From: an uncultured Clostridia bacterium
GTDB lineage: Bacteria > Bacillota > Clostridia > Oscillospirales > Acutalibacteraceae
Direction of reading: 5' to 3'
NCBI GenBank assembly: GCA_947623765.1
Contig: CANQIG010000001.1
Coordinates: 1 to 38,543, forward strand
DNA length: 38,543 nt
Positions 22,921-30,401 of this stretch are shown here, one piece after another; within the stretch, counting starts at the first letter, position 1, and the number at the start of each line of letters is the position of its first letter. The notes beneath the pieces are model-generated. The model ran no database searches and was not told the origin of the DNA. It saw only the letters and a program-made list of their open reading frames with translations. Position numbers and translations under genes: made by a program.

Positions 22921-24842
22921 TCGCGGTCGTTCTCCTCCAGCCAGATGTTCAGCGTCTCCCATTCCTCCATTTGTCCGTCCAGTTCTTCGCGAACCGCGGC
23001 GATCTGCGCCGTGAGCTCCATGGTCCTTTCGTAGTCGCTCGCTGTGTCCGGGTCAGAGAGCAGAGCGTTGAGGCGTTCCAGCTCCAGCTCCGCGGCCTCT
23101 ACCGCCTGTTCACAGCGGCGCAGCGCCGCGCGCTGCCGCCGGATCTCCGCTGCGTTTTCTTTTTTCTGACGATAGGCGTTTTTTGCCTCTTCCTTTGGCG
23201 TAGGCTCTTCCTCAGCCTTGCGGCGCTCCGCTTCCTTTTCTCTCGCCTCGAGATATTCGTCGTAGTTGCCGCGGTAAAGCGCCGCGCCGTCCGGAGAGAG
23301 CACGTAGATCTTCGTCGCGAGCTTGTTGATCAGATATCGGTCGTGCGAGACGACGAGCAGCGTGCCGTCGTAGCCGAGCAGCGCGTCCTCGAGCGCCTCG
23401 AGCGAGGAGATGTCCAGATGATTCGTCGGTTCGTCGAGGATCAGGAAATTTGCTTTTGAAAGCATCAGCTTCAAGAGCAGGACACGCGCGCGTTCGCCGC
23501 CGCTCAGACCGCTGATCGGCTTGAAAACCTCTTCGCCGCGGAACAGGAAAACGGCAAGCGCGCTGCGCACCTCCGTCTGCGTCATGGTGGGGTGGAGGTC
23601 CCAGATCTCGTTGATCACCGTTTTCGTGTCGTCCAGATTCCCCTGCGCCTGGTCGTAATATCCGACGTCGATCCCGACGCCGTAATCGAACGTGCCGGCC
23701 GTCGGCGCATAGATTCCGAGCAGGATCTTGAGCAGAGAGGTCTTTCCGCAGCCGTTCGGCCCGATGAGAAAGACTTTCTCGCCGCGCTTGATCTCCAGAT
23801 CCACATTTCGGAACAGGGTGGGCCCGCCGAACGAGATCCCGAGCCCTTCCGCCCAGAGCACGTCGTTCCCGCCGCGCTGGCTCGCCCGGAAACGGAAGCG
23901 GATGGGATCCGGCTCCTCTTCCGGTTTGTCCAGCGTCGCCGCCAGCCGCTCGATCTGCTTCTGCTTGCTTGCGATCGTGACGTAGTTCCGCTCCTGATTG
24001 AAGCGTCGCTGCTGCTCGATGATCCCCTCGATGCGCTTGATCTCCCGCTTCGTGTTCTCATACACGCGTTCCCGGGAGAGACGGTCTTCCTCCTTGAGCT
24101 TGCGCGACCGCGAGTAGCCGCCCTTGTAGTCCGAAAGCCGCGTCCCTTCGATCTCAAACGTCCGCGCTGTCACCGCGTCCAGAAAATAGCGGTCGTGGGA
24201 GATGACGATATACGCCCCGCTGTAATTCTTCAAAAAATCCTCCAGCCACTCCACAGACGAAATATCGAGATGGTTGGTCGGTTCGTCGAGGAGCAGAAGG
24301 TTCGCGTCGCTGAGCAGCATCTTCGCGAGCTGCAGCTTGGCTTTCTGACCGCCGCTGAGCACGCCGATGGGCATCTCGATCTGTGCTTCGGTGAAGCCAA
24401 GGCCGAGCAGTGTCGACCTTGCGCGGCTTCGGCAGGTCAGACCTCCTTCCGCGATAAAACGGTCGTTCAGTTCGCTCTGCCGGAGGATGAGCGCGTTGAG
24501 ATCGTTCGGCGACGATGCAATCTCCTCCGTGAGACGCTCGATCTCGCGCTCAGTCTCGAGGAGAGACGCGAAGACCGTCATGACCTCGTCAAACGCTTTC
24601 TTTTCAAGGTCGCGGCAGACGTGCTGCTCCATATAGCCGACCCGTGTCTCCCTGGCACAGGAGAACCCGCCGCGATCCGGTATGTATTCGCCGTTCAGGA
24701 GTTTGAAAAGGGTCGTCTTGCCGGAGCCGTTGACGCCGACAAGCCCAATATGTTCTCCTTTTTGGATCTCGAAAGAGACATCCTCGAGGATCACATCCTC
24801 GCCGAAAGATTTTGTAAGGTTAAAAGCCGTTAGGACTGCCAT
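22917..24842 (-). CDS. ABC-F family ATPase (ribosome-associated type)
   Basis: The 641-residue protein has two ATP-binding cassettes and no membrane segments. The first has GVNGSGKTT (about 36-44), LSGGQKAKLQLAK and LLLLDEPTNHLD. The second has GPNGCGKTS, LSGGERARVLLLK and LILDEPTNHLD. A linker between them is rich in charged residues (about 235-310, KLKEEDRLSRERVYENTKREIKR-type). A C-terminal coiled-coil extension (about 545-641) matches the Uup/YdiF type. ABC-F proteins act on the ribosomal E site in translation or antibiotic protection; which role applies here is not clear from sequence. Its own promoter lies upstream and AGGGAG precedes the ATG. mtaB is coupled behind it. Confidence 0.93.
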   Translation of the reverse strand: MAVLTAFNLTKSFGEDVILEDVSFEIQKGEHIGLVGVNGSGKTTLFKLLNGEYIPDRGGFSCARETRVGYMEQHVCRDLEKKAFDEVMTVFASLLETEREIERLTEEIASSPNDLNALILRQSELNDRFIAEGGLTCRSRARSTLLGLGFTEAQIEMPIGVLSGGQKAKLQLAKMLLSDANLLLLDEPTNHLDISSVEWLEDFLKNYSGAYIVISHDRYFLDAVTARTFEIEGTRLSDYKGGYSRSRKLKEEDRLSRERVYENTKREIKRIEGIIEQQRRFNQERNYVTIASKQKQIERLAATLDKPEEEPDPIRFRFRASQRGGNDVLWAEGLGISFGGPTLFRNVDLEIKRGEKVFLIGPNGCGKTSLLKILLGIYAPTAGTFDYGVGIDVGYYDQAQGNLDDTKTVINEIWDLHPTMTQTEVRSALAVFLFRGEEVFKPISGLSGGERARVLLLKLMLSKANFLILDEPTNHLDISSLEALEDALLGYDGTLLVVSHDRYLINKLATKIYVLSPDGAALYRGNYDEYLEAREKEAERRKAEEEPTPKEEAKNAYRQKKENAAEIRRQRAALRRCEQAVEAAELELERLNALLSDPDTASDYERTMELTAQIAAVREELDGQMEEWETLNIWLEENDRE

Positions 24843-24875
24843 GGTACTCTCCCTGTAAAATCACTGATCCTCTCT

Positions 24876-24904
24876 ATTATATCTGATTTTTCTCCGTAAA
24901 TCAA
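24876..24904 (-). promoter_or_regulatory. SigmaA promoter of the ABC-F/mtaB operon
   Basis: On the - strand TTGATT (24899-24904) and perfect TATAAT (24876-24881) are 17 bp apart, about 34 bp before the ABC-F start codon. Confidence 0.85.
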
Positions 24905-25020
24905 CGGTTTCCGCATGAGGAAACGCAAATCCGAAAAAACGCCGGGAAAGGAAAAGCTGCGCCACCTCCTCCGCAGGAGAGAGCCGCAGAAAACCCGCGC
25001 GCGTAATTTCGATGTTTTAC

Positions 25021-25049
25021 TTGATTTTTTTCCCGTCTTGTAGTATGAT
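25021..25049 (+). promoter_or_regulatory. Likely sigmaA promoter of nrdR
   Basis: TTGATT (25021-25026) and TATGAT (25044-25049) are separated by 17 bp; a GATAAT overlaps just downstream. I see nothing convincing in the rest of the 275-bp gap 24843-25117 apart from the divergent ABC-F promoter. Confidence 0.7.
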
Positions 25050-25117
25050 AATCATATCAGCTTCGCCGGTTCGGCGGCTTTTGACGAAATGCTATTGGAT
25101 TTTGGAGGTTTCGTGTA

Positions 25118-25576
25118 ATGAAGTGCCCATATTGCGGTTTTACGGACAGTAAAGTCATCGACTCTCGCCCCACCGACGAGGGGGAGCGCATTCGCCGCCG
25201 CCGCGAATGCCTGCGCTGCGCCAAGCGCTTCACCACGTACGAAGTGGTGGAATCCGTTCCGATCGTCGTCGTGAAGAAAGACAAATCCAGAGAGACCTTT
25301 GATCGGAACAAGCTGATGAACGGTCTGCTGCGCGCCTGTGAAAAGCGCCCGGTCTCCATGGAGACGCTCGAGAACATCGTGGACGAGATCGAGGGTCTGC
25401 TCCAGAATTCTCTGGACCGCGAAGTCCCCTCCAATATGATCGGCACCTACGCCATGGAGCGGCTCAAGGCCGTCGACGAGGTGGCGTACGTGCGCTTTGC
25501 CTCGGTGTACCGCCAGTTCAAGGACATCAATTCCTTCATGGAAGAGCTCTATAAGATCATCAACGCGAAGTCCTGA
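25118..25576 (+). CDS. nrdR: Transcriptional repressor NrdR
   Basis: NrdR represses ribonucleotide reductase genes when dATP is bound. The 152-residue product is full length. An N-terminal zinc ribbon has Cys3, Cys6, Cys31 and Cys34 (CPYC and CLRC, followed by AKRFTTYE). An ATP-cone domain (about 49-139) contains RETFDRNKLMNGLLRACEKR and VAYVRFASVYRQF. GGAGG lies 10 nt before the ATG. No reductase gene lies in the window, so its targets are elsewhere. Its TGA directly abuts the stop codon of the convergent DUF4363 gene. Confidence 0.97.
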   Translation: MKCPYCGFTDSKVIDSRPTDEGERIRRRRECLRCAKRFTTYEVVESVPIVVVKKDKSRETFDRNKLMNGLLRACEKRPVSMETLENIVDEIEGLLQNSLDREVPSNMIGTYAMERLKAVDEVAYVRFASVYRQFKDINSFMEELYKIINAKS

Positions 25577-25957
25577 TCAGAAGATATTTTCCAGGGTGAC
25601 GCGCTCTGTACGCTCAATGTGCTCCGTCATCGTGATCACGCGTTTGCACTCCGCGCTGGCGAGCATATGCTCGCCTTTCCGGATATAGTGGGAGAGGACG
25701 GGGAATGCGCTTTCGAGCGCGTCGAGATGATCGTGCTGGAGCACAGTGCAAAGCCGGTCGTGGATACCATTCCACTCCACCTGAAAGCGCTCGCTGGTCT
25801 GGAGCGCCGTTTCGTCGTTTCCCGCTTCGATGGCGCTGTCGATCTCCCGCATGGAGAGGATAATGCGGTCGGTCTCCTGCACCGTCATCGCGCTGGAAAA
25901 GACGCAGAGCGAGAGCGAGAGAACGGAGAGGAATGCGGCGATCATCACTCGTTTCAT
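25577..25957 (-). CDS. DUF4363 family protein
   Basis: The 126-residue product has an N-terminal hydrophobic segment (about residues 5-22, AAFLSVLSLSLCVFSSA), a signal peptide or anchor. A helical, charged exported domain follows, with DRIILSMREIDSAIEAGNDE and HYIRKGEHMLASAE. This matches the DUF4363 family, which in spore-forming Clostridia commonly accompanies a DUF421 protein. The function is unknown. It starts in an ATGA overlap with the DUF421 gene, so the two are coupled. Its stop abuts the nrdR stop with no intervening base. Confidence 0.8.
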   Translation of the reverse strand: MKRVMIAAFLSVLSLSLCVFSSAMTVQETDRIILSMREIDSAIEAGNDETALQTSERFQVEWNGIHDRLCTVLQHDHLDALESAFPVLSHYIRKGEHMLASAECKRVITMTEHIERTERVTLENIF

Positions 25958-26649
25958 TTCTGTTTTCCTTTCTTTAGGGAGCTGTCGCGCCGGATCAGCG
26001 TATAGGCTCCCGTACTGTTTGCCGTTAAGATGAAGACCTCGCGCAGCGGGGTCTTTTCCTTTCCAAGGACGCGCTTCACACGCGATTTGCTCCAGCGCGC
26101 AAGCTCCATAGACGCTTCGGAGTAACGTCCGTCGCTGACGAGGACGACCTCGAGCTCGTTTTCCTTTGCCCGGATCCCGGCGTCCTTCGGTCGAAGGCTG
26201 TCCGCCTCCGCGTGCCGAACGACGCTGAGCGCGCCGTTCGTCTCTACGATTGCGTATTTGACGTCGGAAAGGGAAAACACGTCCTTTTGACGAAGCTGCT
26301 CAAAGAGATCCTCAATGCTCATGCGCAGCTCCCGCATATTCTCCTGCAAGATTTTTCCGTCCGCGATGAGAACGACCGGTTTGCCGCAGATGATCCTGCG
26401 GATCCGGCCGTTTTTCAACATGAAAAACGAAAGAAAAACTTCCAGCGAGATCAAAACAAAGATGGGGATCAAACCACTCAGGAGCGGCTGTCCCGTATCC
26501 TGCATCGGGATGACCGCCAGGTCGGAGATCAGCAGCGTCACGACGAGTTCGCTGGTCTGCAGCTGGCTGATCTGCCGCTTTCCCATGACGCGCACCGCCG
26601 CGATGATCGTGGCGTAGAGGATCACCGTGCGGATGAGGGAGATAAACAA
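25954..26649 (-). CDS. DUF421 (YetF-type) membrane protein
   Basis: The 231-residue protein has three N-terminal membrane segments (about 4-22, 32-52 and 57-78). The conserved RVMGKRQISQLQTSELVVTLLISDLAVIPMQD, characteristic of DUF421/YetF, spans the first two. A cytoplasmic C-terminal part has GKPVVLIADGKILQENMRELRMSIEDL and LSDVKYAIVETNGALSVV. Family members in Bacillus include proteins linked to spore inner-membrane properties (2Duf also carries DUF421), so a spore role next to gerABC is plausible but inferred. The start is TTG with GGAAAGGAA about 10 nt upstream; no in-frame ATG gives the full first segment. It is divergent from gerA across 127 bp. Confidence 0.88.
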   Translation of the reverse strand: MFISLIRTVILYATIIAAVRVMGKRQISQLQTSELVVTLLISDLAVIPMQDTGQPLLSGLIPIFVLISLEVFLSFFMLKNGRIRRIICGKPVVLIADGKILQENMRELRMSIEDLFEQLRQKDVFSLSDVKYAIVETNGALSVVRHAEADSLRPKDAGIRAKENELEVVLVSDGRYSEASMELARWSKSRVKRVLGKEKTPLREVFILTANSTGAYTLIRRDSSLKKGKQK

Positions 26650-26698
26650 GCCACCACGTTCCTTTCCGTTTCATCCCGCCTAGTATATGTCTGCCCGT

Positions 26699-26728
26699 GC
26701 ATAAAATACGGCCGGAAAGCAAATTCTA
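26699..26728 (+). promoter_or_regulatory. SigmaG-like promoter upstream of gerABC
   Basis: GCATA (26699-26703), 18 bp, then AATTCTA (26722-26728) fits the forespore sigmaG consensus (gnATR, N17-18, cAtnnTA) except at the first -10 base. It lies 48 bp before the gerA start. Germinant receptor operons are known sigmaG targets in Bacillus. I see no sigmaA promoter of similar quality here. Confidence 0.5.
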
Positions 26729-26776
26729 GGGACGGGATCACAAAACCGAAAAAGATAGAACGGAAGGGACCGAAGG

Positions 26777-28234
26777 ATGGAAGGGATCTCCCCGCGCTTG
26801 AACGAAAACAGGGAATACATCTGCGGCCAGTTTAAAAACGCGGTCGATTTCATGAAGCGCGACCTGCGTCTCGGCGCGCACGAAGCCGTACTTTTTGGGA
26901 TCGACGGACTGATCAACAAACAGCTCGTGACGATCTGTGTACTGAGCCCGCTTTTGAGGGAGGAGATCCGGGAACAGGACAGCGAGAGCGCGATGGCAAA
27001 GATCCAGGACAGCGTCCTCGGCGCGGTCGATCAGGCGATTCTGCACACGATGCGGGATGTGATTGACCGCATGATGAACGGGTTCGCCGTCCTGTTTCTG
27101 GACGGCTGCGCCTATGCGCTTGCGTTCGGAACACAGGGATTTGAAAAGCGCGGCGTCAGCGAACCGGAGAGCGAAGTGATGCAGCGCGGTTCCCGGGAGG
27201 GATTTGTCGAGACCTTTATGACAAACGTCTCTCTGGTGCGCCGACGTCTCCGGACAACAGCGCTGAAATTTGAAAAAGTGACGCTCGGCGAAGAAAGCCG
27301 CACGCCCGCAGCGGTCTGCTACCTCGAAGGCACGGCGGACCCGGAGATCCTCGAGGAGTTGAAGAAGCGGCTCGCCCGCTGCAATCTCCAAAACCTGCTC
27401 GCGGCGGGGTATCTGACCGGTTATCTCGAGCGTCCCGCCGTCTTTGACAGCGTCGGCGTCACGGAACGGCCGGACACGCTCTGCGGGAAACTCCACGAAG
27501 GGCGGATCGGCATCCTGATCGACGGCACGCCCACGGCGCTCTACGTGCCGTATCTCTTTGTGGAAAACTTCCAGACCATCGACGACTACGCCAACCGGCC
27601 GTTTTATGCGGCCTTGATCCGGTGGCTGAAATACGCCGCTTTCTTCCTCGCGATCTTTTTGCCCGGTCTCTATGTGGGCGTCGCGGCGCACAATCCCGAG
27701 CTTTTGCCGCACACCTTGCTCCTGAAAGTGGCCTATGCCGAAATGCAGACGCCCTTCCCGGTCGTCGTGGAGGCCATTCTACTCTACTTTATGTATGAGC
27801 TGATGCGCGAGGCCGGGCTGCGTGTCCCTAAACCGCTTTCGAGCTCTGTCAGCATCGTCGGCGGTCTGGTCATCGGGGAGACCGCCGTCTCCGCGGGACT
27901 CGTCAGCGCGCCGTCTCTCGTCGTGATCGCCATGACGGTCACTACGGGGTACGTGGTGCCGAAGTTGTACGAGCAGATGGCCGTTCTTCGCTTGGTCTTC
28001 ATCGCGGTCGGCGGGATCTGGGGCGTTTGGGGCGTCCTCATGGGGCTCACGTTCCTGCTGTTCTCTATCTGCGGGAAATCCAGCTTCCGTGTTCCGTTTT
28101 TCGCCCCGGTCGCGCCGTTCCGCCTTTTCGGTATGCGCGATGTCGCGGTCCGGGTCGGCTGGAAGCGCCTCGCGCGGAGAAACGATCCGGTGCAGACGAT
28201 GCCCGGCGCAGGGAAGGAGGAGAAGCGGTTTTGA
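26777..28234 (+). CDS. gerA: Spore germination protein, GerA family (A subunit)
   Basis: A subunit of a germinant receptor in the spore inner membrane. The 485-residue protein has a soluble N-terminal half (about 1-275), including FLDGCAYALAF, RGSREGFVETFMTNVSLVRRRLR, the family hallmark, and IGILIDGTPTALYVPYLFVENFQ. The C-terminal half has several membrane segments, with a RPFYAALIRWLKYAAFFLAIFLPGLY-type first segment and SSSVSIVGGLVIGETAVSAGLVS. Work in Bacillus indicates that A subunits form an ion channel. AAGGGA precedes the ATG by 7 nt. Its stop overlaps the gerB TTG start, giving a classic gerA-gerB-gerC tricistron. Confidence 0.95.
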   Translation: MEGISPRLNENREYICGQFKNAVDFMKRDLRLGAHEAVLFGIDGLINKQLVTICVLSPLLREEIREQDSESAMAKIQDSVLGAVDQAILHTMRDVIDRMMNGFAVLFLDGCAYALAFGTQGFEKRGVSEPESEVMQRGSREGFVETFMTNVSLVRRRLRTTALKFEKVTLGEESRTPAAVCYLEGTADPEILEELKKRLARCNLQNLLAAGYLTGYLERPAVFDSVGVTERPDTLCGKLHEGRIGILIDGTPTALYVPYLFVENFQTIDDYANRPFYAALIRWLKYAAFFLAIFLPGLYVGVAAHNPELLPHTLLLKVAYAEMQTPFPVVVEAILLYFMYELMREAGLRVPKPLSSSVSIVGGLVIGETAVSAGLVSAPSLVVIAMTVTTGYVVPKLYEQMAVLRLVFIAVGGIWGVWGVLMGLTFLLFSICGKSSFRVPFFAPVAPFRLFGMRDVAVRVGWKRLARRNDPVQTMPGAGKEEKRF

Positions 28235-29316
28235 AGGCAAAGACAAAGATCAGCGCGCTCCAGCTCTATATGATGCTCTTTCTCTCCCGGGCGATCGCGG
28301 GCGTCACGCTGAACGCGGGCTCCGTGGGCGGGGAGAACTTTCTGGAAAACATCTTTTCCTCTCTTCTGCACTGTGCCGTGCTCTGTGTGTTTGCGCTGCC
28401 GCTGTTCTCTCTCAACAGGACGCATCCCGATCTCTCTCTTCCCGCCGTCGCAGAACTTCGCATGGGTGCCGCCGGTACGGTGATCTCCGCGTTGTACGCC
28501 GTCTTTTTTCTCGTCTCGAACGCCTTTGCGCTCTCCCTGTTCATCACGCTGCTCTTCAATACCATGGACCCCATTGCGAGCCGTTTTTCCGTCGCGCTGG
28601 CCCTCCTCGCAATCGCGGTTTACGGCGCGGTCAAGGGGATCGAGACCGTCTCCCGGGCGGCAATCTGCGTGACCGCTCTATTCCTGCTCGGGCTCACCGT
28701 GATCTGTATCGCCCTGCTTCCAAACGTCAGGCCGGAATACACGAAGCCGGTCTTCCAAAACGGAACAGAACAGTTCTGGAGAGGCGCGATCGTCTTTGCC
28801 GCACGCTCGTCTTCACTTGCGGAATTCGCCGTCCTGATGCCGTTCGCGGCCGAAAACACGAAGGGCAAGTTCGCGCTCTGGAACATCAGCATCCCCGTGT
28901 TTCTGGGAATCCTGCTGTTTTTCACGGTTTCCTGTCTTGGGGAATACGCGTACCTCCAGATCTTCCCAATCTACACGCTTTCTTCCATCGCGGAGATCGC
29001 CGGGGTTCAGCGGCTGGACGCGCTCTTCATCGGGTTGTGCCTGATGGCGCTCGTCGTCCGTCTGGCGGTGGGGTTCTTCGCAATCTCCGAGAGCTGCGCC
29101 CGCTTTGTGAGAAAGACAGAGAGCCGCGCGCTTCTTCTCGGCGGCGCGGCTCTCCTCACCCTGATGCTTTCTCTTTGGGTCACCGCGGATTACGAGCGTT
29201 TCCGTGAGATCTTTCGCGCGGAATTTCTGCTCATTCTCACTGCGGTCTTCGGCGCGGTGCTCCCGTGCTTTCTCTGGATCGTCGACCGCGCAGGAAGGGG
29301 AGGCGGGCTCCGATGA
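28231..29316 (+). CDS. gerB: Spore germination permease, GerB family (B subunit)
   Basis: The B subunit belongs to the APC transporter superfamily and binds the germinant. The 361-residue product is almost entirely membrane-embedded, with about ten hydrophobic segments. It begins KTKISALQLYMMLFLSRAIAG after the start, matching the GerB/endospore germination permease family. The start is TTG at 28231, overlapping the gerA stop, with GGAGGAG upstream; the longer frame opening at 28027 lies inside gerA. The germinant cannot be read from sequence. It ends in an ATGA overlap with gerC. Confidence 0.93.
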   Translation: MKAKTKISALQLYMMLFLSRAIAGVTLNAGSVGGENFLENIFSSLLHCAVLCVFALPLFSLNRTHPDLSLPAVAELRMGAAGTVISALYAVFFLVSNAFALSLFITLLFNTMDPIASRFSVALALLAIAVYGAVKGIETVSRAAICVTALFLLGLTVICIALLPNVRPEYTKPVFQNGTEQFWRGAIVFAARSSSLAEFAVLMPFAAENTKGKFALWNISIPVFLGILLFFTVSCLGEYAYLQIFPIYTLSSIAEIAGVQRLDALFIGLCLMALVVRLAVGFFAISESCARFVRKTESRALLLGGAALLTLMLSLWVTADYERFREIFRAEFLLILTAVFGAVLPCFLWIVDRAGRGGGLR

Positions 29317-30401
29317 AACGGCTTTTTCTTCTCTTTTTCACCGTCGCGTGCGTTCTTTCCCTTTCCGCCTGTGCGCCGGAACTCTATGAACGGCTGCTCA
29401 TCAGCGCGATCGGCGTAGACCGGACGGAAACCGGTCTACGCCGCGTCACGGTCCTCGCCGCTCCCGAGGAGGAGGGCCGTGACGAACTCTGCCTTTCCGG
29501 CGAAGGGGAGAGCGTACCTGCTGCGATGGAGCAGATCGCGCTTCGCACCGGCAAAGCACCGCTCTATTCCCACAATGCGCTCCTCGTTTTGGGGCGTGCG
29601 TGCGCGGAAGAAGGGATCCGCGAAGACCTCGATTTCTTTATCCGCCACTATGAATCGCGTCCCACAGTGGATGTTTTTCTCGCGCAAAACACGTCGGAAG
29701 AGATCCTGACGCCGGAGGAAGGGGAGGCGCGCGTCCCCGCAGAGAGGATCTCGGAGCTCGCAAAAAGCGCGGAACGTACCGGACTCTCGGTCTCCGCGAC
29801 GGTACTCAGCATCGTTCACGGTACCGACGGCGAGGGATTCGGAGCAGCCCTTCCGGTCATCGAAAAGGAGGACGGCGCCGTGCGGATCCGGGGAACAGCG
29901 TTGCTCGACGACTGGAAACTCCGCTGCGTGCTCACCGAGGAGGAGACGCGCGGTCTCCTCGCACTGTGCGGGAAACTGCAAGCCGGGGAAACGGTGGTCG
30001 AAGATGAATCGGGAAAGACCACTGTCAACCTGCGCCAAACGATCCCGGAGATCCATTTTATCGGCACGACAGATGATCTCCGTTTTTCGGTCTCTCTCGA
30101 GGTCACCGGGGAGATCAGCGCGGCGGACCGCCCGGACGTCCGCGCGGCGGCATTTGCGCGCACGGAAAAGCTGCTCTCCGAGCGGGTCCTGCAGCACATC
30201 TCGCTTTATCTCGAAAAGGCGCTCTATCAAAACGGCGCGGATGCCGCGGGCTTTGGCAGCGTGATCTTTCGGGAAGCGCCGAAGGTCTGGGAAGCCGTCT
30301 CCGCCGATTGGCCGGAGCCTTTGCGAAATGCGGCGTTCCAGATCGAGGTGCAAAGCGTGATCGACCGTGTCGAGGAGGAAGAGCTCTTTCTCCTAGACTG
30401 A
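29313..30401 (+). CDS. gerC: Spore germination lipoprotein, GerC family (C subunit)
   Basis: The C subunit is a lipoprotein on the outer face of the spore inner membrane. The 362-residue product has a signal peptide ending in the lipobox LSAC (Cys about residue 19). Family-like features follow: LLISAIGVDRTETGLRRVTV, APLYSHNALLVLGRACAEEGI, DFFIRHYESRPTVDVFLA and the C-terminal Ger(x)C domain (about 195-362), including GTALLDDWKLRCVLTEEETRG. The ATG overlaps the gerB stop and AGGAAGGGGAGG is upstream. The last 9 bp overlap the 3' end of the convergent asnB gene. Confidence 0.93.
   Translation: MKRLFLLFFTVACVLSLSACAPELYERLLISAIGVDRTETGLRRVTVLAAPEEEGRDELCLSGEGESVPAAMEQIALRTGKAPLYSHNALLVLGRACAEEGIREDLDFFIRHYESRPTVDVFLAQNTSEEILTPEEGEARVPAERISELAKSAERTGLSVSATVLSIVHGTDGEGFGAALPVIEKEDGAVRIRGTALLDDWKLRCVLTEEETRGLLALCGKLQAGETVVEDESGKTTVNLRQTIPEIHFIGTTDDLRFSVSLEVTGEISAADRPDVRAAAFARTEKLLSERVLQHISLYLEKALYQNGADAAGFGSVIFREAPKVWEAVSADWPEPLRNAAFQIEVQSVIDRVEEEELFLLD

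Noticed and set aside
21175..23034. A 619-codon + strand frame running from the CoA-ligase gene across mtaB
   Set aside because: It begins inside the ligase in another frame, crosses a terminator and is antisense to MtaB, whose radical SAM motifs are unmistakable.
22917..24842. Antibiotic-resistance ABC-F gene acquired by transfer
   Set aside because: The protein is of the general housekeeping Uup/YdiF type, its composition matches its neighbours, and it is translationally coupled to mtaB; no mobile-element remnants were seen.
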